From CAZIKF01 sp964539825 (lineage in GTDB: Bacteria; Muiribacteriota; UBA6191), in contig CAZIKF010000025.1 in NCBI GenBank assembly GCA_964539825.1, forward strand, positions 1-64,000: a stretch of DNA of 64,000 bases, given 5' to 3'. Position numbers and translations under genes: made by a program. Shown piece by piece: positions 16,075-24,949 of the stretch. The notes below the pieces were generated by a model, which worked only from the letters and a program-made list of their open reading frames with translations, was not told where the DNA came from and ran no database searches. Each line of letters opens with the position of its first letter. Position 1 is the stretch's first letter.

Positions 16075-17574
16075 ATGCCTCTCTTTCATCTCCTTTTACT
16101 CCTTGGCTTCAGTTCATGTCTTGCGGCGGCTGAGTCCGACGCCCTGAGAATGGAGTATCTTGAACTGCGGGATATCAACTACCGATTCGTCCAAAAGTAC
16201 AAAGAGTACCTGATGCTCAAGGAGTCTGGAGATGTCCGCGGGAGTCTGCGGGCTGAGAGAGAATTTCGAAAGCAATGGAAAAACTACCTGCTGAAAATGC
16301 CAAGCCAGAACGCTTACGATGACCCCAATGGATACTATTCAAGCCCAGAGAGGTTTGGCTTCAATCCTCTTCTTTGGAAACCAATCAATAACCTCTATAA
16401 AGCTCAGCCGGTTTTGCAGGGCCAGGGACAGCCAAAAATTTTTACTGACCCCCAGGGATTGGAACCCGTAGCCATGAATGTCGATTCCCCGGGCTCCGGC
16501 TCTGGATCGGGTCACGAATTTGAAGGACTACCAACCATAGATGAGAATGAATTGGAATCCATTCTGACTCCCAATGATCCGGGACTTCCTCTCCAGGGTG
16601 ACCCTACCGGCACGCCCAACTCCTTTGCTCCAATTTCTTCTCAGCCTTCAGGGAGCGGCCCCAAATCAAAAACCCCCTTCCAGAGTGGATCTGGTACCCC
16701 GCCGAATCCTGAGCAAAGAGTAGATAACGCTGTCGAACGGTATGGTCGCGGAGTGAAGCTGATGGGACTTGGAACACAGCGTGTGGATAGGCTGCTGGCG
16801 CATTATGAAAAGCTCCTCGCCGACCCCAACCCCAATCCTCATAAATTGATAGCCCTGAACGGACATTTATCCAGATCTCTTGGAAGGCTTCACCACCTTA
16901 ACGGAGTCTTAAAAAGGGTAAACAACCGAATTGAATTCGGCAGTGATAAGCTGGGTATTGAACCGGATGGTCTGGATATGGCCGAGGTAGAACAGAAAGA
17001 AACTCGCCGTAAACTAATCAAAATTACGGAGAGATTCGAACAATTGGAGGATGAGTCCGGGAATCTTTTCACTCTCCTGCCTCCAGACATGCTCGACGAG
17101 ATGTTTGACGGTGCCCAGGAAACACTTGGGCCTCCTCCCCTGAATCCTGGAAATCCAAACCCACAGGTACCCGGACAGAATCCTGGAACACCAAATACTG
17201 GCACCGGAGTTGTGCCCGGTACAAATATTCCTCTGCCCATCCCAAATCCCAATACACCACAGCTGCCAGGTCAAAATCCTTTTCCGTTTCCCAATCCAAA
17301 TACCCCACAGCCACCAGGTCAAAATCCACCACCGGGTAGGACAGCTCCGCCCTCCAGCGGACAAAATCCACCGCCGGGTAGAACGGCCCCGCCCAGCGGA
17401 CAAAATCCACCGCCTGGTAGAACGGCCCCGCCCAGCAGACAAAACCCCGTACCCAGTACCGGAGGGCAATCTGGAAGGTTGCCTGGACTCCCTGGGACGG
17501 TGGATCCAAGTCAACTTGAGGAATATCCTCAAGGGCAAAACATCCCCGAAAGACAGAACCCTCCATCTCCCTAA
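16075..17574 (+). CDS. Secreted Pro/Asn/Gly-rich repeat protein
   Basis: A 499-residue protein with a signal peptide (PLFHLLLLLGFSSCLAAA, cleavage probably after Ala-Ala). A charged helical domain (about 20-100), a low-complexity linker and a second helical region (about 225-350) precede a long Pro/Asn/Gln/Gly-rich tail. The tail holds tandem copies of a 13-residue unit, GQNPPPGRTAPPS, encoded by near-identical 39-base repeats around 17321-17440, and less regular NPNTPQ(L/P)PGQNP units before them. I chose the ATG at 16075 because AAGGA precedes it and the signal peptide begins there; in-frame starts exist at 16006 and 16018. It lies just after the pseudopilin genes and may be a surface or wall-spanning partner. 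Function unknown. Confidence 0.7.
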   Translation: MPLFHLLLLLGFSSCLAAAESDALRMEYLELRDINYRFVQKYKEYLMLKESGDVRGSLRAEREFRKQWKNYLLKMPSQNAYDDPNGYYSSPERFGFNPLLWKPINNLYKAQPVLQGQGQPKIFTDPQGLEPVAMNVDSPGSGSGSGHEFEGLPTIDENELESILTPNDPGLPLQGDPTGTPNSFAPISSQPSGSGPKSKTPFQSGSGTPPNPEQRVDNAVERYGRGVKLMGLGTQRVDRLLAHYEKLLADPNPNPHKLIALNGHLSRSLGRLHHLNGVLKRVNNRIEFGSDKLGIEPDGLDMAEVEQKETRRKLIKITERFEQLEDESGNLFTLLPPDMLDEMFDGAQETLGPPPLNPGNPNPQVPGQNPGTPNTGTGVVPGTNIPLPIPNPNTPQLPGQNPFPFPNPNTPQPPGQNPPPGRTAPPSSGQNPPPGRTAPPSGQNPPPGRTAPPSRQNPVPSTGGQSGRLPGLPGTVDPSQLEEYPQGQNIPERQNPPSP

Positions 17575-17678
17575 TTTGCTGTAAGGCTGATAAGTATGAC
17601 TCAAATTTCTCTGAATCCGTTATAGCCTATTTTTCGACCGCTTCTATTCTTCAACTCCATCCTCTAGAATAAGTACTC

Positions 17679-19838
17679 GTGAAACGTTCTCTTCGCACCG
17701 CTATTCTTCTCCTTTGCATTCTGGTCTATGCACTTTTTCTCTGGAATCCTCCGTATCTTCAGGAACTCTCTCGACATTATCAGGATTTCCGAATGGCCTA
17801 TTCCAATTCCCTTTCTCAAAGGGCGGAGTTTTCAGAAATTCTGGTTGTGGCTATCGATGATGAATCCCTGTCTAGAATTCCTGAAAAGTATCCCTGGAAT
17901 CGCAGACTCCTGGCCAGAGTCCTAAAAAATCTCAAGGGAGCCGGGGCAAAGGTCATTGGAGTCGAGGAATACTTTCAATCTCCATCAAACCTGGACAGGG
18001 AGCAGGATGTTCAACTGGGTTTAGCAATGAAACAGGCTGGAAACGTTGTCTGTCAGAATTTCTTTCAGTCATTTCAAACTCACAAAGGAGAGTCGAAACG
18101 ACAAATTTCTCCCCCAATTCCTGAGATTCGAAGAAACGCTTCCAGGTTTGGCTACCTCCATTATCCCAGGGATGCATTCCAGAGGGCCTTGAACCACTCC
18201 ATTTTTCTCAAGCAAAAGAACCTGAAAATGGAGCATTCCTTTGAGATTGAACTCATTCTTGAATTCCTTTCTATAGCCAATGATTCTGTTCAGGCAAAGA
18301 AGGACCGCCTCACAATCCCAGCACCTGGGAGTCTTCTTCAAATCATCGTTTCAGGTCCTGAAAATCAGATTCCGGTATACATTCCTAACCAGACCCAAAC
18401 AGGAAGTTACCAGCCTAAATCAGCCCCCTTTAAGATCGTGTCTTTTGTAGATGTACTGGAGGGCAAAGTAGGCAGGGATGTCATTGAGGGTAAGCTGGTT
18501 TTGATTGGAGCTACCACCGATGTCAGCCAGCATACCTATGTCTCTGTCATGAATCTCACCCTGCCCAGAGTTCTATTATCAGCTCACCAGGTGGGTAGTC
18601 TGCTGCGCCACAAAGTGATTCGAACCAATCCCTGGCTATCGGAGGGATTTCTACTTTTCCTGGCCCTGGTTGTAGCCGTGGGCTGCGCAAGCTTGCTGAC
18701 ACCCACTATCCACGCGGCAGTGGTCCTGAGTCTCTACACATTTCTGGTTGGATTCGATCTCTATCTTTTCCATTCTTACCTCCTTGATACCAATATGATT
18801 TCCGGAGCAATTCTAAACCTGATCATCTTGCTAACTGTAACTGCTGCTCGTTATTTTGCGGAGCGGGCGGAAAAGGCTGAAATTCGATATGCCTTTTCCC
18901 ACTACGTCACGGCTTCAGTAGTCAATGAAATCCTCAAGGACACCAGTATGCTTAAGCTGGGTGGAGAACGTCGTCAGCTCACTGTCTTCTTCTCTGATAT
19001 CCAGGGCTTCACCACTATTTCTGAAACGCTTGAAATCGAGAGGCTGGTGACCTTGCTTAATGAATATCTCACAGCTATGACTGATAGCATCATTTTTGAT
19101 CATGGAGGAATGCTCGATAAATACGAGGGTGATGCTATCATGGCCATTTTCGGTGCTCCTTTACACGTGACAGATCATAGCTATCAGGCCTGTTGCGCTG
19201 CACTGGATAACCAGAGAATCCTCCGCGAGAATCTATGGAAAAAGTGGAGGGCCGAAAAATACCCCCTGTTTCGAGTTCGAATCGGAGTAAATACAGGTAC
19301 GATGCTGGTAGGAAATATGGGTTCGAGATCCAGGTTTGATTACACCGTCGTCGGGGACAATGTAAATGTAGGTGCGAGGCTTGAAAACCTGAACAAACTT
19401 TATGGTACCGATATTCTGGTTAGTGAAGCTACTTATATGCATGCCAAGGACCGCTTACTCTTTCGTCTCATTGATTCCGTAAAGCTCAAGGGAAAAACTC
19501 TGCCCCTAGAAGTCTATGAACTCCTCGGTACCCCTGAGGGAGTAGCGGATAATCGAAAACGCTTGAACGATGCTTATGCCGTTGCACTACAGGCCTACCA
19601 GGGTCGGGAATTTTCCAAAGCATCTATACAATTTCAAAAGGCATATGAGCTCTCTGGTCAAACGGATCATGCTTCTCTCATACTTCGAGATAGATCAGGC
19701 CAATATGATCTAAATCCTCCAACGGAAGAATGGGATGGTTCCTTTAACCCTGTCGCTGCTGAAGTAGAAACCGTCCCCTCCTATTCCGAGCCAACACAAA
19801 GAACTGAAACGAATCCATCAAAGATAGAGGAATCATGA
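17679..19838 (+). CDS. CHASE2-domain adenylate/guanylate cyclase
   Basis: A 719-residue membrane receptor. A first helix (7-22) leads to a CHASE2 extracytoplasmic sensor (about 30-310, beginning EILVVAIDDESLSRIP), then about three membrane helices (320-395), then a class III cyclase domain (about 425-610). The two metal-binding Asp are in FSDIQGFTTIS and YEGDAIMAIFG; Lys in DKYEGD and the TVVGDNVNVGARLE segment are the purine and transition-state positions and fit ATP use. A TPR-like tail follows. Product is therefore probably cAMP, by family rules. The start is GTG at 17679. Its stop overlaps the GTP cyclohydrolase start (ATGA). The signal sensed is unknown. Confidence 0.92.
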   Translation: MKRSLRTAILLLCILVYALFLWNPPYLQELSRHYQDFRMAYSNSLSQRAEFSEILVVAIDDESLSRIPEKYPWNRRLLARVLKNLKGAGAKVIGVEEYFQSPSNLDREQDVQLGLAMKQAGNVVCQNFFQSFQTHKGESKRQISPPIPEIRRNASRFGYLHYPRDAFQRALNHSIFLKQKNLKMEHSFEIELILEFLSIANDSVQAKKDRLTIPAPGSLLQIIVSGPENQIPVYIPNQTQTGSYQPKSAPFKIVSFVDVLEGKVGRDVIEGKLVLIGATTDVSQHTYVSVMNLTLPRVLLSAHQVGSLLRHKVIRTNPWLSEGFLLFLALVVAVGCASLLTPTIHAAVVLSLYTFLVGFDLYLFHSYLLDTNMISGAILNLIILLTVTAARYFAERAEKAEIRYAFSHYVTASVVNEILKDTSMLKLGGERRQLTVFFSDIQGFTTISETLEIERLVTLLNEYLTAMTDSIIFDHGGMLDKYEGDAIMAIFGAPLHVTDHSYQACCAALDNQRILRENLWKKWRAEKYPLFRVRIGVNTGTMLVGNMGSRSRFDYTVVGDNVNVGARLENLNKLYGTDILVSEATYMHAKDRLLFRLIDSVKLKGKTLPLEVYELLGTPEGVADNRKRLNDAYAVALQAYQGREFSKASIQFQKAYELSGQTDHASLILRDRSGQYDLNPPTEEWDGSFNPVAAEVETVPSYSEPTQRTETNPSKIEES

Positions 19839-20428
19839 ATTCGAAAAGAGTCACACCTGAAAACCTTGACCTGATTCGCCAACTTCTCAAAATCATTGGA
19901 GATGATCCTGAAAGACCCGGATTGCAGAGGACTCCTGAGCGAGTCCTAAAAGCCTATGATGAGCTCTTTTCAGGTTATAACCAGAATCCCACCGATGTCT
20001 TGGACGTGCAGTTTGTTCAAGAGGAGTATCGGGTGGATTCAATGATTATGTGCAAAGATATTGAGTTCTATTCTATGTGTGAGCACCATCTGGCTCCCTT
20101 CACCGGGTTTGCTCATATTGCCTATATCCCTCAGCCCGGCGGTAAAGTAGTAGGTCTCTCAAAAATGGCTCGGCTGGTGGACTGCTTTGCCAAACGCTTA
20201 CAAATTCAGGAAAAAATGACGACTCAAATCGCGGAAACCATGCAGGAAGTCCTTGAGCCTTCAGGAGTCGGCGTGGTGATTGAAGCCAAGCATTTTTGCA
20301 TGTGCTCACGGGGGGTCAATAAACAGAATTCGAAGATGGTCACTTCCAAGCTACTTGGCGATCTCCTCGATAACCTGGCCACTCGTGAGGAATTCATGCG
20401 TTTAATTAATGGATGCCATAGAATTTAA
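19835..20428 (+). CDS. folE: GTP cyclohydrolase I
   Basis: A 197-residue enzyme that converts GTP to dihydroneopterin triphosphate, the entry to folate and to other pterin pathways. The zinc ligands are seen in SMCEHHLAPFTG and KHFCMCSRGV, and VVGLSKMARLVDCFAKRLQIQE and NSKMVTSKLLG complete the family signature. DPERPGLQRTPERV is the usual N-terminal substrate loop. Length is normal. The ATG overlaps the stop of the upstream cyclase by four bases (ATGA), so translation is probably coupled. That pairing with a cyclase is unusual and may have no functional meaning. Confidence 0.95.
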   Translation: MNSKRVTPENLDLIRQLLKIIGDDPERPGLQRTPERVLKAYDELFSGYNQNPTDVLDVQFVQEEYRVDSMIMCKDIEFYSMCEHHLAPFTGFAHIAYIPQPGGKVVGLSKMARLVDCFAKRLQIQEKMTTQIAETMQEVLEPSGVGVVIEAKHFCMCSRGVNKQNSKMVTSKLLGDLLDNLATREEFMRLINGCHRI

Positions 20429-20470
20429 GCTTGGTGTCGGACAGTAGAAGGAGACCGCCTGCGTCCGAGA

Positions 20471-21382
20471 GTGATTAATTTGAAACTTTTGAAGGTGTTA
20501 ATCCTGGCAAGTTCTGTGCTTGTTGTGGGCTGTGGCGGCGGTAGTTCCTCTGATGCGGCGGCCGGAGTAGTTCCAGCCGGAAATACCAATACCGGCGGTA
20601 ATACAAATACAGGCGGAAACACCAACACTGGCGGCGCTGCCAATTTCACAATTGCAACCAATTCTGATAGTGGGTTTAGTGCTTTTAATCGCAAGGTAGA
20701 AGTGTTTGGTGTCCCTATTTATGCAGTAGCGACAGTGGATGACCAGAGGCTTCTACACACCGCTAACATCATGGCCCAATACCTTGATAATGATGAAGAC
20801 GGTGTGGTCGACAATCAGCAGGTAATCAATGAAATGATCAACTCTAATGCCTTTCTGGTGATGTGGAAGAGCGAAACTGATTTAAACAATTTTAATCCTC
20901 CTTCCGGATTCAAAGGTCAGGATCTTGGAAATGATGAGACCATACCCAGTTGGCATACGAATGGACACCTGGGTCCATTTGACGCATCCCTGGAAGAAGT
21001 ATGGCATCTGATCACCAGTGCGGGGTATGCAAATGCTTATCCCAGTGTCTTTGGGGAAAGTACGGTGAGCGCACTGGCGGTTGCCATGGACCAGGCCAGG
21101 GGAGGGCATTTTCTAGCCATTCCAAATCCATACCCACCGGGGGCCTGGTACACCTATGATGATGTTACCTGTGATTATAACTGCATGGTGACGGAGTACT
21201 TCTACTGGTCTATGACTTCTATTTTGGGAGCTCAGGAAAATCGATTATCTGATATATCACAGGAATGGGATTTAAATACGAGGGTCCTGGTCCAAACGAC
21301 GGATACCCCCATTTACAACCTGCTGACAGATCCTCAATACAAACTGCCTTCCACCTTACCGGACGGCTCTTATCAAAACTAA
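20471..21382 (+). CDS. Lipoprotein with Ca-binding-like loop
   Basis: A 303-residue lipoprotein: basic start, hydrophobic helix and lipobox LVVGC with the lipidated Cys at 21, followed by Gly/Ser and three GGNTNT repeats. The mature domain includes DNDEDGVVD (106-114), which fits the DxDxDG calcium loop of thrombospondin type 3 or dockerin-like repeats, and a His-rich segment SWHTNGHLGPF followed by LEEVWHLIT. A His/Glu arrangement of this kind could bind metal, but I see no HExxH peptidase motif. I recognise similar proteins as uncharacterised. The start is GTG at 20471 (TTG at 20480 is an alternative). Convergent with the aminotransferase gene. Confidence 0.78.
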   Translation: MINLKLLKVLILASSVLVVGCGGGSSSDAAAGVVPAGNTNTGGNTNTGGNTNTGGAANFTIATNSDSGFSAFNRKVEVFGVPIYAVATVDDQRLLHTANIMAQYLDNDEDGVVDNQQVINEMINSNAFLVMWKSETDLNNFNPPSGFKGQDLGNDETIPSWHTNGHLGPFDASLEEVWHLITSAGYANAYPSVFGESTVSALAVAMDQARGGHFLAIPNPYPPGAWYTYDDVTCDYNCMVTEYFYWSMTSILGAQENRLSDISQEWDLNTRVLVQTTDTPIYNLLTDPQYKLPSTLPDGSYQN

Positions 21383-21423
21383 AGAGTCTGGCCCGCACTT
21401 AACAAAAGGAGAGGCACTCTCAG

Positions 21424-22536
21424 CTAGAATAAGAGTCTACTCATTCTGTCAAACGCATCCTGTAGCACCTCTTCTTCGAGTAGGATATTAATTCGAAAAA
21501 AATTGTCCACATCAGGCGTAAAACTACATCCTGGTACCACCAGCACGTTCTGTTGTTCGAGTAAGTCCATTCCGAAATCCAAAGAACGATTTTCATAGCG
21601 GGTTCCATCAAGGCATATATAGGCATAGAAAGCGCCGTCCATGGGATAGGAACTGAGGTTTTTCTCACGCATATAATCAAGAGCGAATTCCCTCCCTCTC
21701 AGGAAGAGGGATTTGAGATAATCAGTACGGCCACGATCGTCGCGAAGCAATTCCAGCGCAAAATACTGAACATGGGTATTAGGACAGGTATTGATGTTTT
21801 GCTGAAACTTCTTGAGTCGACCGGCAAAGGCACTATCGTCAGTGGCCACCCAACCAAGTCTGAAACCCGTCAGACCATAGGTTTTAGAAATGCCGCGAAT
21901 CAAAATAGTGTTGGGATACGCAAAGGGGGAGAAAAACTCCTCCCTGGTGAATCCGTAGTAGACCTCATCGAGAATGACCTTAATCCCTGTGTTGGCGAGA
22001 CCGGAGAAAAGATGTTCCAGGTCATCGCGGGTATCCACACAGCCTGTAGGATTATTGGGAGAGTTCAGTAAAATAAATTTCGTATCAGAATTGATAGCAT
22101 CAAGAATCTCCTCCGCTGGAAGGCGACCATCAGTCTCTCGACGAACGTACTCCGGCTTTAATTGAAAGAGATGGAATAGACTTGCGTAACCTGGATATCG
22201 TGGTTCGATGGAAATAATTCCATCCCCTGGCTCAGATGAGGCTCCCAAGGTCATATAAAGCGCCTGCATGGAACCGGTGGTGATGCAAATACTCAGATCC
22301 TGTTTTCCAAACTCCTCTCTATACTTCTGAGCGAGTTCATTTTTGAGTACAGGAAGACCATCGGTTGGAGAATAAATCGTGATCGGCTTCTCCATTTGCT
22401 CGATGTATAACTCACGTAATTCATCACTAAGCGGGGATTGAGGCTCACCTAAGCCAAGTCGCAATGTCTCCGGATTACACTTTTCTGAAAGCTTGCGAAC
22501 TAAAGAAAGCTCAATGCTATCTAGTAGATTTTTCAT
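21424..22536 (-). CDS. PLP-dependent aminotransferase (class I/II)
   Basis: A 370-residue fold-type I aminotransferase. PLP Lys lies in RGISKTYGLTGFRLGW; LLNSPNNPTG, ILDEVYYGF and GSMQALYMTLGASSEPGD are the other family motifs. Residues LGLGEPQSPLSDE form the usual N-terminal substrate segment. The ATG at 22536 has AGGAGG upstream on this strand. The exact amino donor is not evident; aspartate/aromatic-type enzymes and alanine aminotransferase relatives share this layout. It is the last gene of the minus-strand group 21424-23926, separated by 234 bases from the O-methyltransferase gene, so cotranscription is uncertain. Confidence 0.9.
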   Translation of the reverse strand: MKNLLDSIELSLVRKLSEKCNPETLRLGLGEPQSPLSDELRELYIEQMEKPITIYSPTDGLPVLKNELAQKYREEFGKQDLSICITTGSMQALYMTLGASSEPGDGIISIEPRYPGYASLFHLFQLKPEYVRRETDGRLPAEEILDAINSDTKFILLNSPNNPTGCVDTRDDLEHLFSGLANTGIKVILDEVYYGFTREEFFSPFAYPNTILIRGISKTYGLTGFRLGWVATDDSAFAGRLKKFQQNINTCPNTHVQYFALELLRDDRGRTDYLKSLFLRGREFALDYMREKNLSSYPMDGAFYAYICLDGTRYENRSLDFGMDLLEQQNVLVVPGCSFTPDVDNFFRINILLEEEVLQDAFDRMSRLLF

Positions 22537-22770
22537 ATATTCCTCCTAGATTTAGGAAATAGGGAATTACAAAGGAATCAATGGGAGCCAAGGAAACAGA
22601 GGAATCATAGGAATAGGAGTCCACCCGCCATTTAGGCGGAGATTTGGATATAAGTGCCAGGCACAAGGAAGGACGATGTGTTTGAACTGTAAGCGACATA
22701 GGATCAACCTGCGACTGGGCAAAGCCCCCATTCTTCTGTTTCCTTTGTTTCGATTGCTTCCTCTTCTTTA

Positions 22771-23415
22771 TTACAATTTCTGAACTACCTGTATTCCGTC
22801 CCTGAGAGGGAGCAGAAAATTTTCAACCCGCTCATCTTCGGTGAGCTTTTGGTTTAAGGCTGCCAGGGCATGATCCTCCGGTGATTCGGGATTGATGACC
22901 CTGCCGCTCCACAACATATTGTCGAAAAGAATAAATCCTGCACTGCGAATTCTGGGCAGTAGGATTTCATAATAGAGATCATAATTAGTCTTGTCGGCAT
23001 CAACGAAAGCCAGGTCAAAGGGACCTTCCATTTCGGAGAGAATCTCGGAAGCGGAACCAATCGCAAAGCTGACCCTATCCTCATACCCGGCCCGGTGAAT
23101 AAACTCCTGGGCGATTCCGGAAGTCTGCGGATTCACATCGATTGTCAGTACATGACCCCTTTCTCCCACGGCATCGGCGAAACACAGGGTTGAATAGCCG
23201 GTGAAAGTTCCGACTTCAACCACCTGCTTTGCTGATGTCAGTGCACAGATGAGCTGAAGAAACTTCCCTTCCAGGGGACCCACCATCATCTGGGGATAAT
23301 CCACATTCTCAATGGTGTATTTGCGGATTTCGTCAAGCATAGGGTGAATCGTCTTAGTATGCTTCGCACTGTACTGCTCAAGGTCCCTGATTCCTAGTGT
23401 ATTCATTTCAGTCAT
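22771..23415 (-). CDS. SAM-dependent O-methyltransferase (catechol/caffeoyl-CoA type)
   Basis: A 214-residue class I methyltransferase. Motif I is VVEVGTFTGYSTLCFA, followed by VLTIDVNPQ for the SAM ribose, DLAFVDADKTNYDLYYE for the metal site, and LFDNMLWSGRV. These fit the Mg-dependent catechol/caffeoyl-CoA O-methyltransferase family, which methylates hydroxyls of small aromatics or similar acceptors. Length is that of the family. The start overlaps the end of the PDZ-protein gene by 8 bases, so the two are probably cotranscribed. The natural substrate is unknown. Confidence 0.92.
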   Translation of the reverse strand: MTEMNTLGIRDLEQYSAKHTKTIHPMLDEIRKYTIENVDYPQMMVGPLEGKFLQLICALTSAKQVVEVGTFTGYSTLCFADAVGERGHVLTIDVNPQTSGIAQEFIHRAGYEDRVSFAIGSASEILSEMEGPFDLAFVDADKTNYDLYYEILLPRIRSAGFILFDNMLWSGRVINPESPEDHALAALNQKLTEDERVENFLLPLRDGIQVVQKL

Positions 23416-23926
23416 TTTCTTTCCTCTCCCTGCGTATAAATTTCATTACCCTTTTCTTTCCAGCCCTCAAAAACTCAATCTCCGTACTCATTTTTGATGA
23501 TTTTTTCAAGCGTCGAAAGTTTTTATAAATATCTGAGGCTGAATGTATTTCACGCCTGTTGACCGAGAGGATCACATCCTTTTCCTCAAATCCAAGAAGC
23601 GAGGCAAAACCTCCCTGTACCAGGGAATGAATCTGATAACCCGATATCCTCCCGCGCATATTTCGAAAGGGACGAAACTTAAAGGATGAAGTGAGCTTCT
23701 GTATCTTAGTGGTTTCTTCTTTGATTACTTTGGAAGGTACAAAAACAACCGAACCCCTGCGAAGAATCCCCCGGGGTTTCTTCGATTCAACCTGGAGACG
23801 CTTACCCTCCGGAATCAGCCTCTTAACCGTAGCGGCTTTCTTAACCTTCTGTGGTCCCTTTGTCCCGTCAATCACCGCAGCATTCAAGGTAGTTGCCATG
23901 ACAATCACTAATAAAAACGGATACAT
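23408..23926 (-). CDS. Exported PDZ-domain protein (GspC-like)
   Basis: A 172-residue protein with a signal peptide (PFLLVIVMATTLNAA), a basic linker and a C-terminal PDZ domain (about 85-165: GRISGYQIHSLVQGGFASLLGF, DVILSVNRREIHSASDIYKNF, IEFLRAGKKRVMKF). The order of short N-terminal membrane/export segment, linker and PDZ is that of GspC-type proteins, but the N-terminal homology region is not convincing. It would sit in the periplasm. The gene lies ahead of the O-methyltransferase in the same direction. It may serve the pseudopilin set near 14-16 kb, which is on the opposite strand. Confidence 0.78.
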   Translation of the reverse strand: MYPFLLVIVMATTLNAAVIDGTKGPQKVKKAATVKRLIPEGKRLQVESKKPRGILRRGSVVFVPSKVIKEETTKIQKLTSSFKFRPFRNMRGRISGYQIHSLVQGGFASLLGFEEKDVILSVNRREIHSASDIYKNFRRLKKSSKMSTEIEFLRAGKKRVMKFIRRERKEND

Positions 23927-23971
23927 ACCTAATCCTCCCTCGAGGCCGCATTATATACTCAAATTGAAGTG

Positions 23972-23995
23972 TTTTGCCCGCACTACGGGCTAAAA
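23972..23995. repeat. Palindromic hairpin upstream of PDZ gene
   Basis: TTTTGCCCG and CGGGC(T)AAAA flank the loop CACTA, giving a near-perfect stem with T and A runs at the two ends. It lies about 45 bases upstream of the PDZ-protein start and away from any obvious gene end. It could be a bidirectional terminator remnant or a regulatory hairpin. The stem is seen directly; the role is inference. Confidence 0.4.
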
Positions 23996-24196
23996 CGGAA
24001 TCTTCGAATTCCTGAAATCAACTCAGATGAGCCCTCTTGGGAATGAACCTACCTTTGGAATGGCCTTTTCGACCTGCCTGTTTGCGAAAAGATTAATGTC
24101 CACTCCCATCTCAATAGAGAGATCTACATTCAGCAATTTATGATCAGACAGGAATGAGATAGAATCCAGGTAGCTGAAGGGAAGAAGGATGAAGAA

Positions 24197-24745
24197 ATTC
24201 TAGTTTTAGTACATGGCCCACCCGCATCCGGTAAAACTACGCTAGCGACGCAGTTAAGCAATGAGTTGGATTTGCCGCATCTCAGCAGAGATATTCTAAC
24301 GGAGTGGTTGTGCGATTCCGTTGATGATCCCGATTCCAGCCTGGCAAGTGCTTTATGTCACGTTGGATATGACATGATGTTCAAGGTTGCTGGAGAACTA
24401 TCCAAAGGTAAGGGAAGTTTCCTTTTAGAGGGTTGTATCAATCCTGTAAGTGGGGGAAAACGGTTACTTCAAACCATCAACACTGACAACCAGGACATCA
24501 TCGAGATATTTATCACTGCCCGGGATGAAATTTTACTGGAAAGGTATTACAACAGGGCAGGTTCAAAAAATAGACATGAAGCGCACGGGGAGGAAAAGTC
24601 CAGGGTAGAGGAATTGCGAAACCATCTGAAGACCTGCATATACAAACCGCTGAATGTGGGACGCCACCTACTAGAGATCGATAGCTCAGAGTTCCCTGAC
24701 AAGAACCTGGATTTAACTTTAGAATTTCTCAGAAAAGTCAGTTAA
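24197..24745 (+). CDS. P-loop kinase-like ATPase, probable ATT start
   Basis: The frame encodes an AAA/zeta-toxin-like P-loop kinase: LVLVHGPPASGKTTLATQL carries the Walker A, followed by LPHLSRDILTEWL and, later, an Arg-containing lid region (ILLERYYNRAGSKNRHE). In frame there is no ATG, GTG or TTG between the stop at 24155 and the TTG at 24266, and that TTG lies after the P-loop. The ATT at 24197 gives an N-terminus of typical length and has AAGGA at 24185-24189, seven bases upstream. I therefore place the start there; a start at 24266 would lose ATP binding. A sequencing error or decayed gene is the alternative. The substrate is unknown; related proteins phosphorylate small molecules or nucleotides. 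Confidence 0.65.
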   Translation: MLVLVHGPPASGKTTLATQLSNELDLPHLSRDILTEWLCDSVDDPDSSLASALCHVGYDMMFKVAGELSKGKGSFLLEGCINPVSGGKRLLQTINTDNQDIIEIFITARDEILLERYYNRAGSKNRHEAHGEEKSRVEELRNHLKTCIYKPLNVGRHLLEIDSSEFPDKNLDLTLEFLRKVS

Positions 24746-24949
24746 AACTATCGAGTCTCTTTCAAAGTAGTGTGCCATTGAGATTCTGTGTACAGGGAAG
24801 TTCAATAGTTTCTGAGCCGCTGATTCCGATGATTTCAAAAATTCAGACTCCTGTTTTGAAAGTCGTCAAGTCCAGACTACTCAAAATTATCTTGATTACC
24901 CTACCAAATAGGGAACCAAACTTATCTGAAACTTGTCTCCATTCTTTTG

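Noticed and set aside
17014..17604. Minus-strand frames over the Pro-rich gene
   Set aside because: They are mirror images of the 39-base repeats and the plus-strand frame has a signal peptide and helical domains.
17584..17634. Rho-independent terminator after the Pro-rich gene
   Set aside because: Only a 5-bp stem with a 35-base loop precedes the T run; too weak to list.
24266..24745. TTG start for the P-loop kinase
   Set aside because: It would omit the Walker A motif that is plainly encoded in frame upstream.
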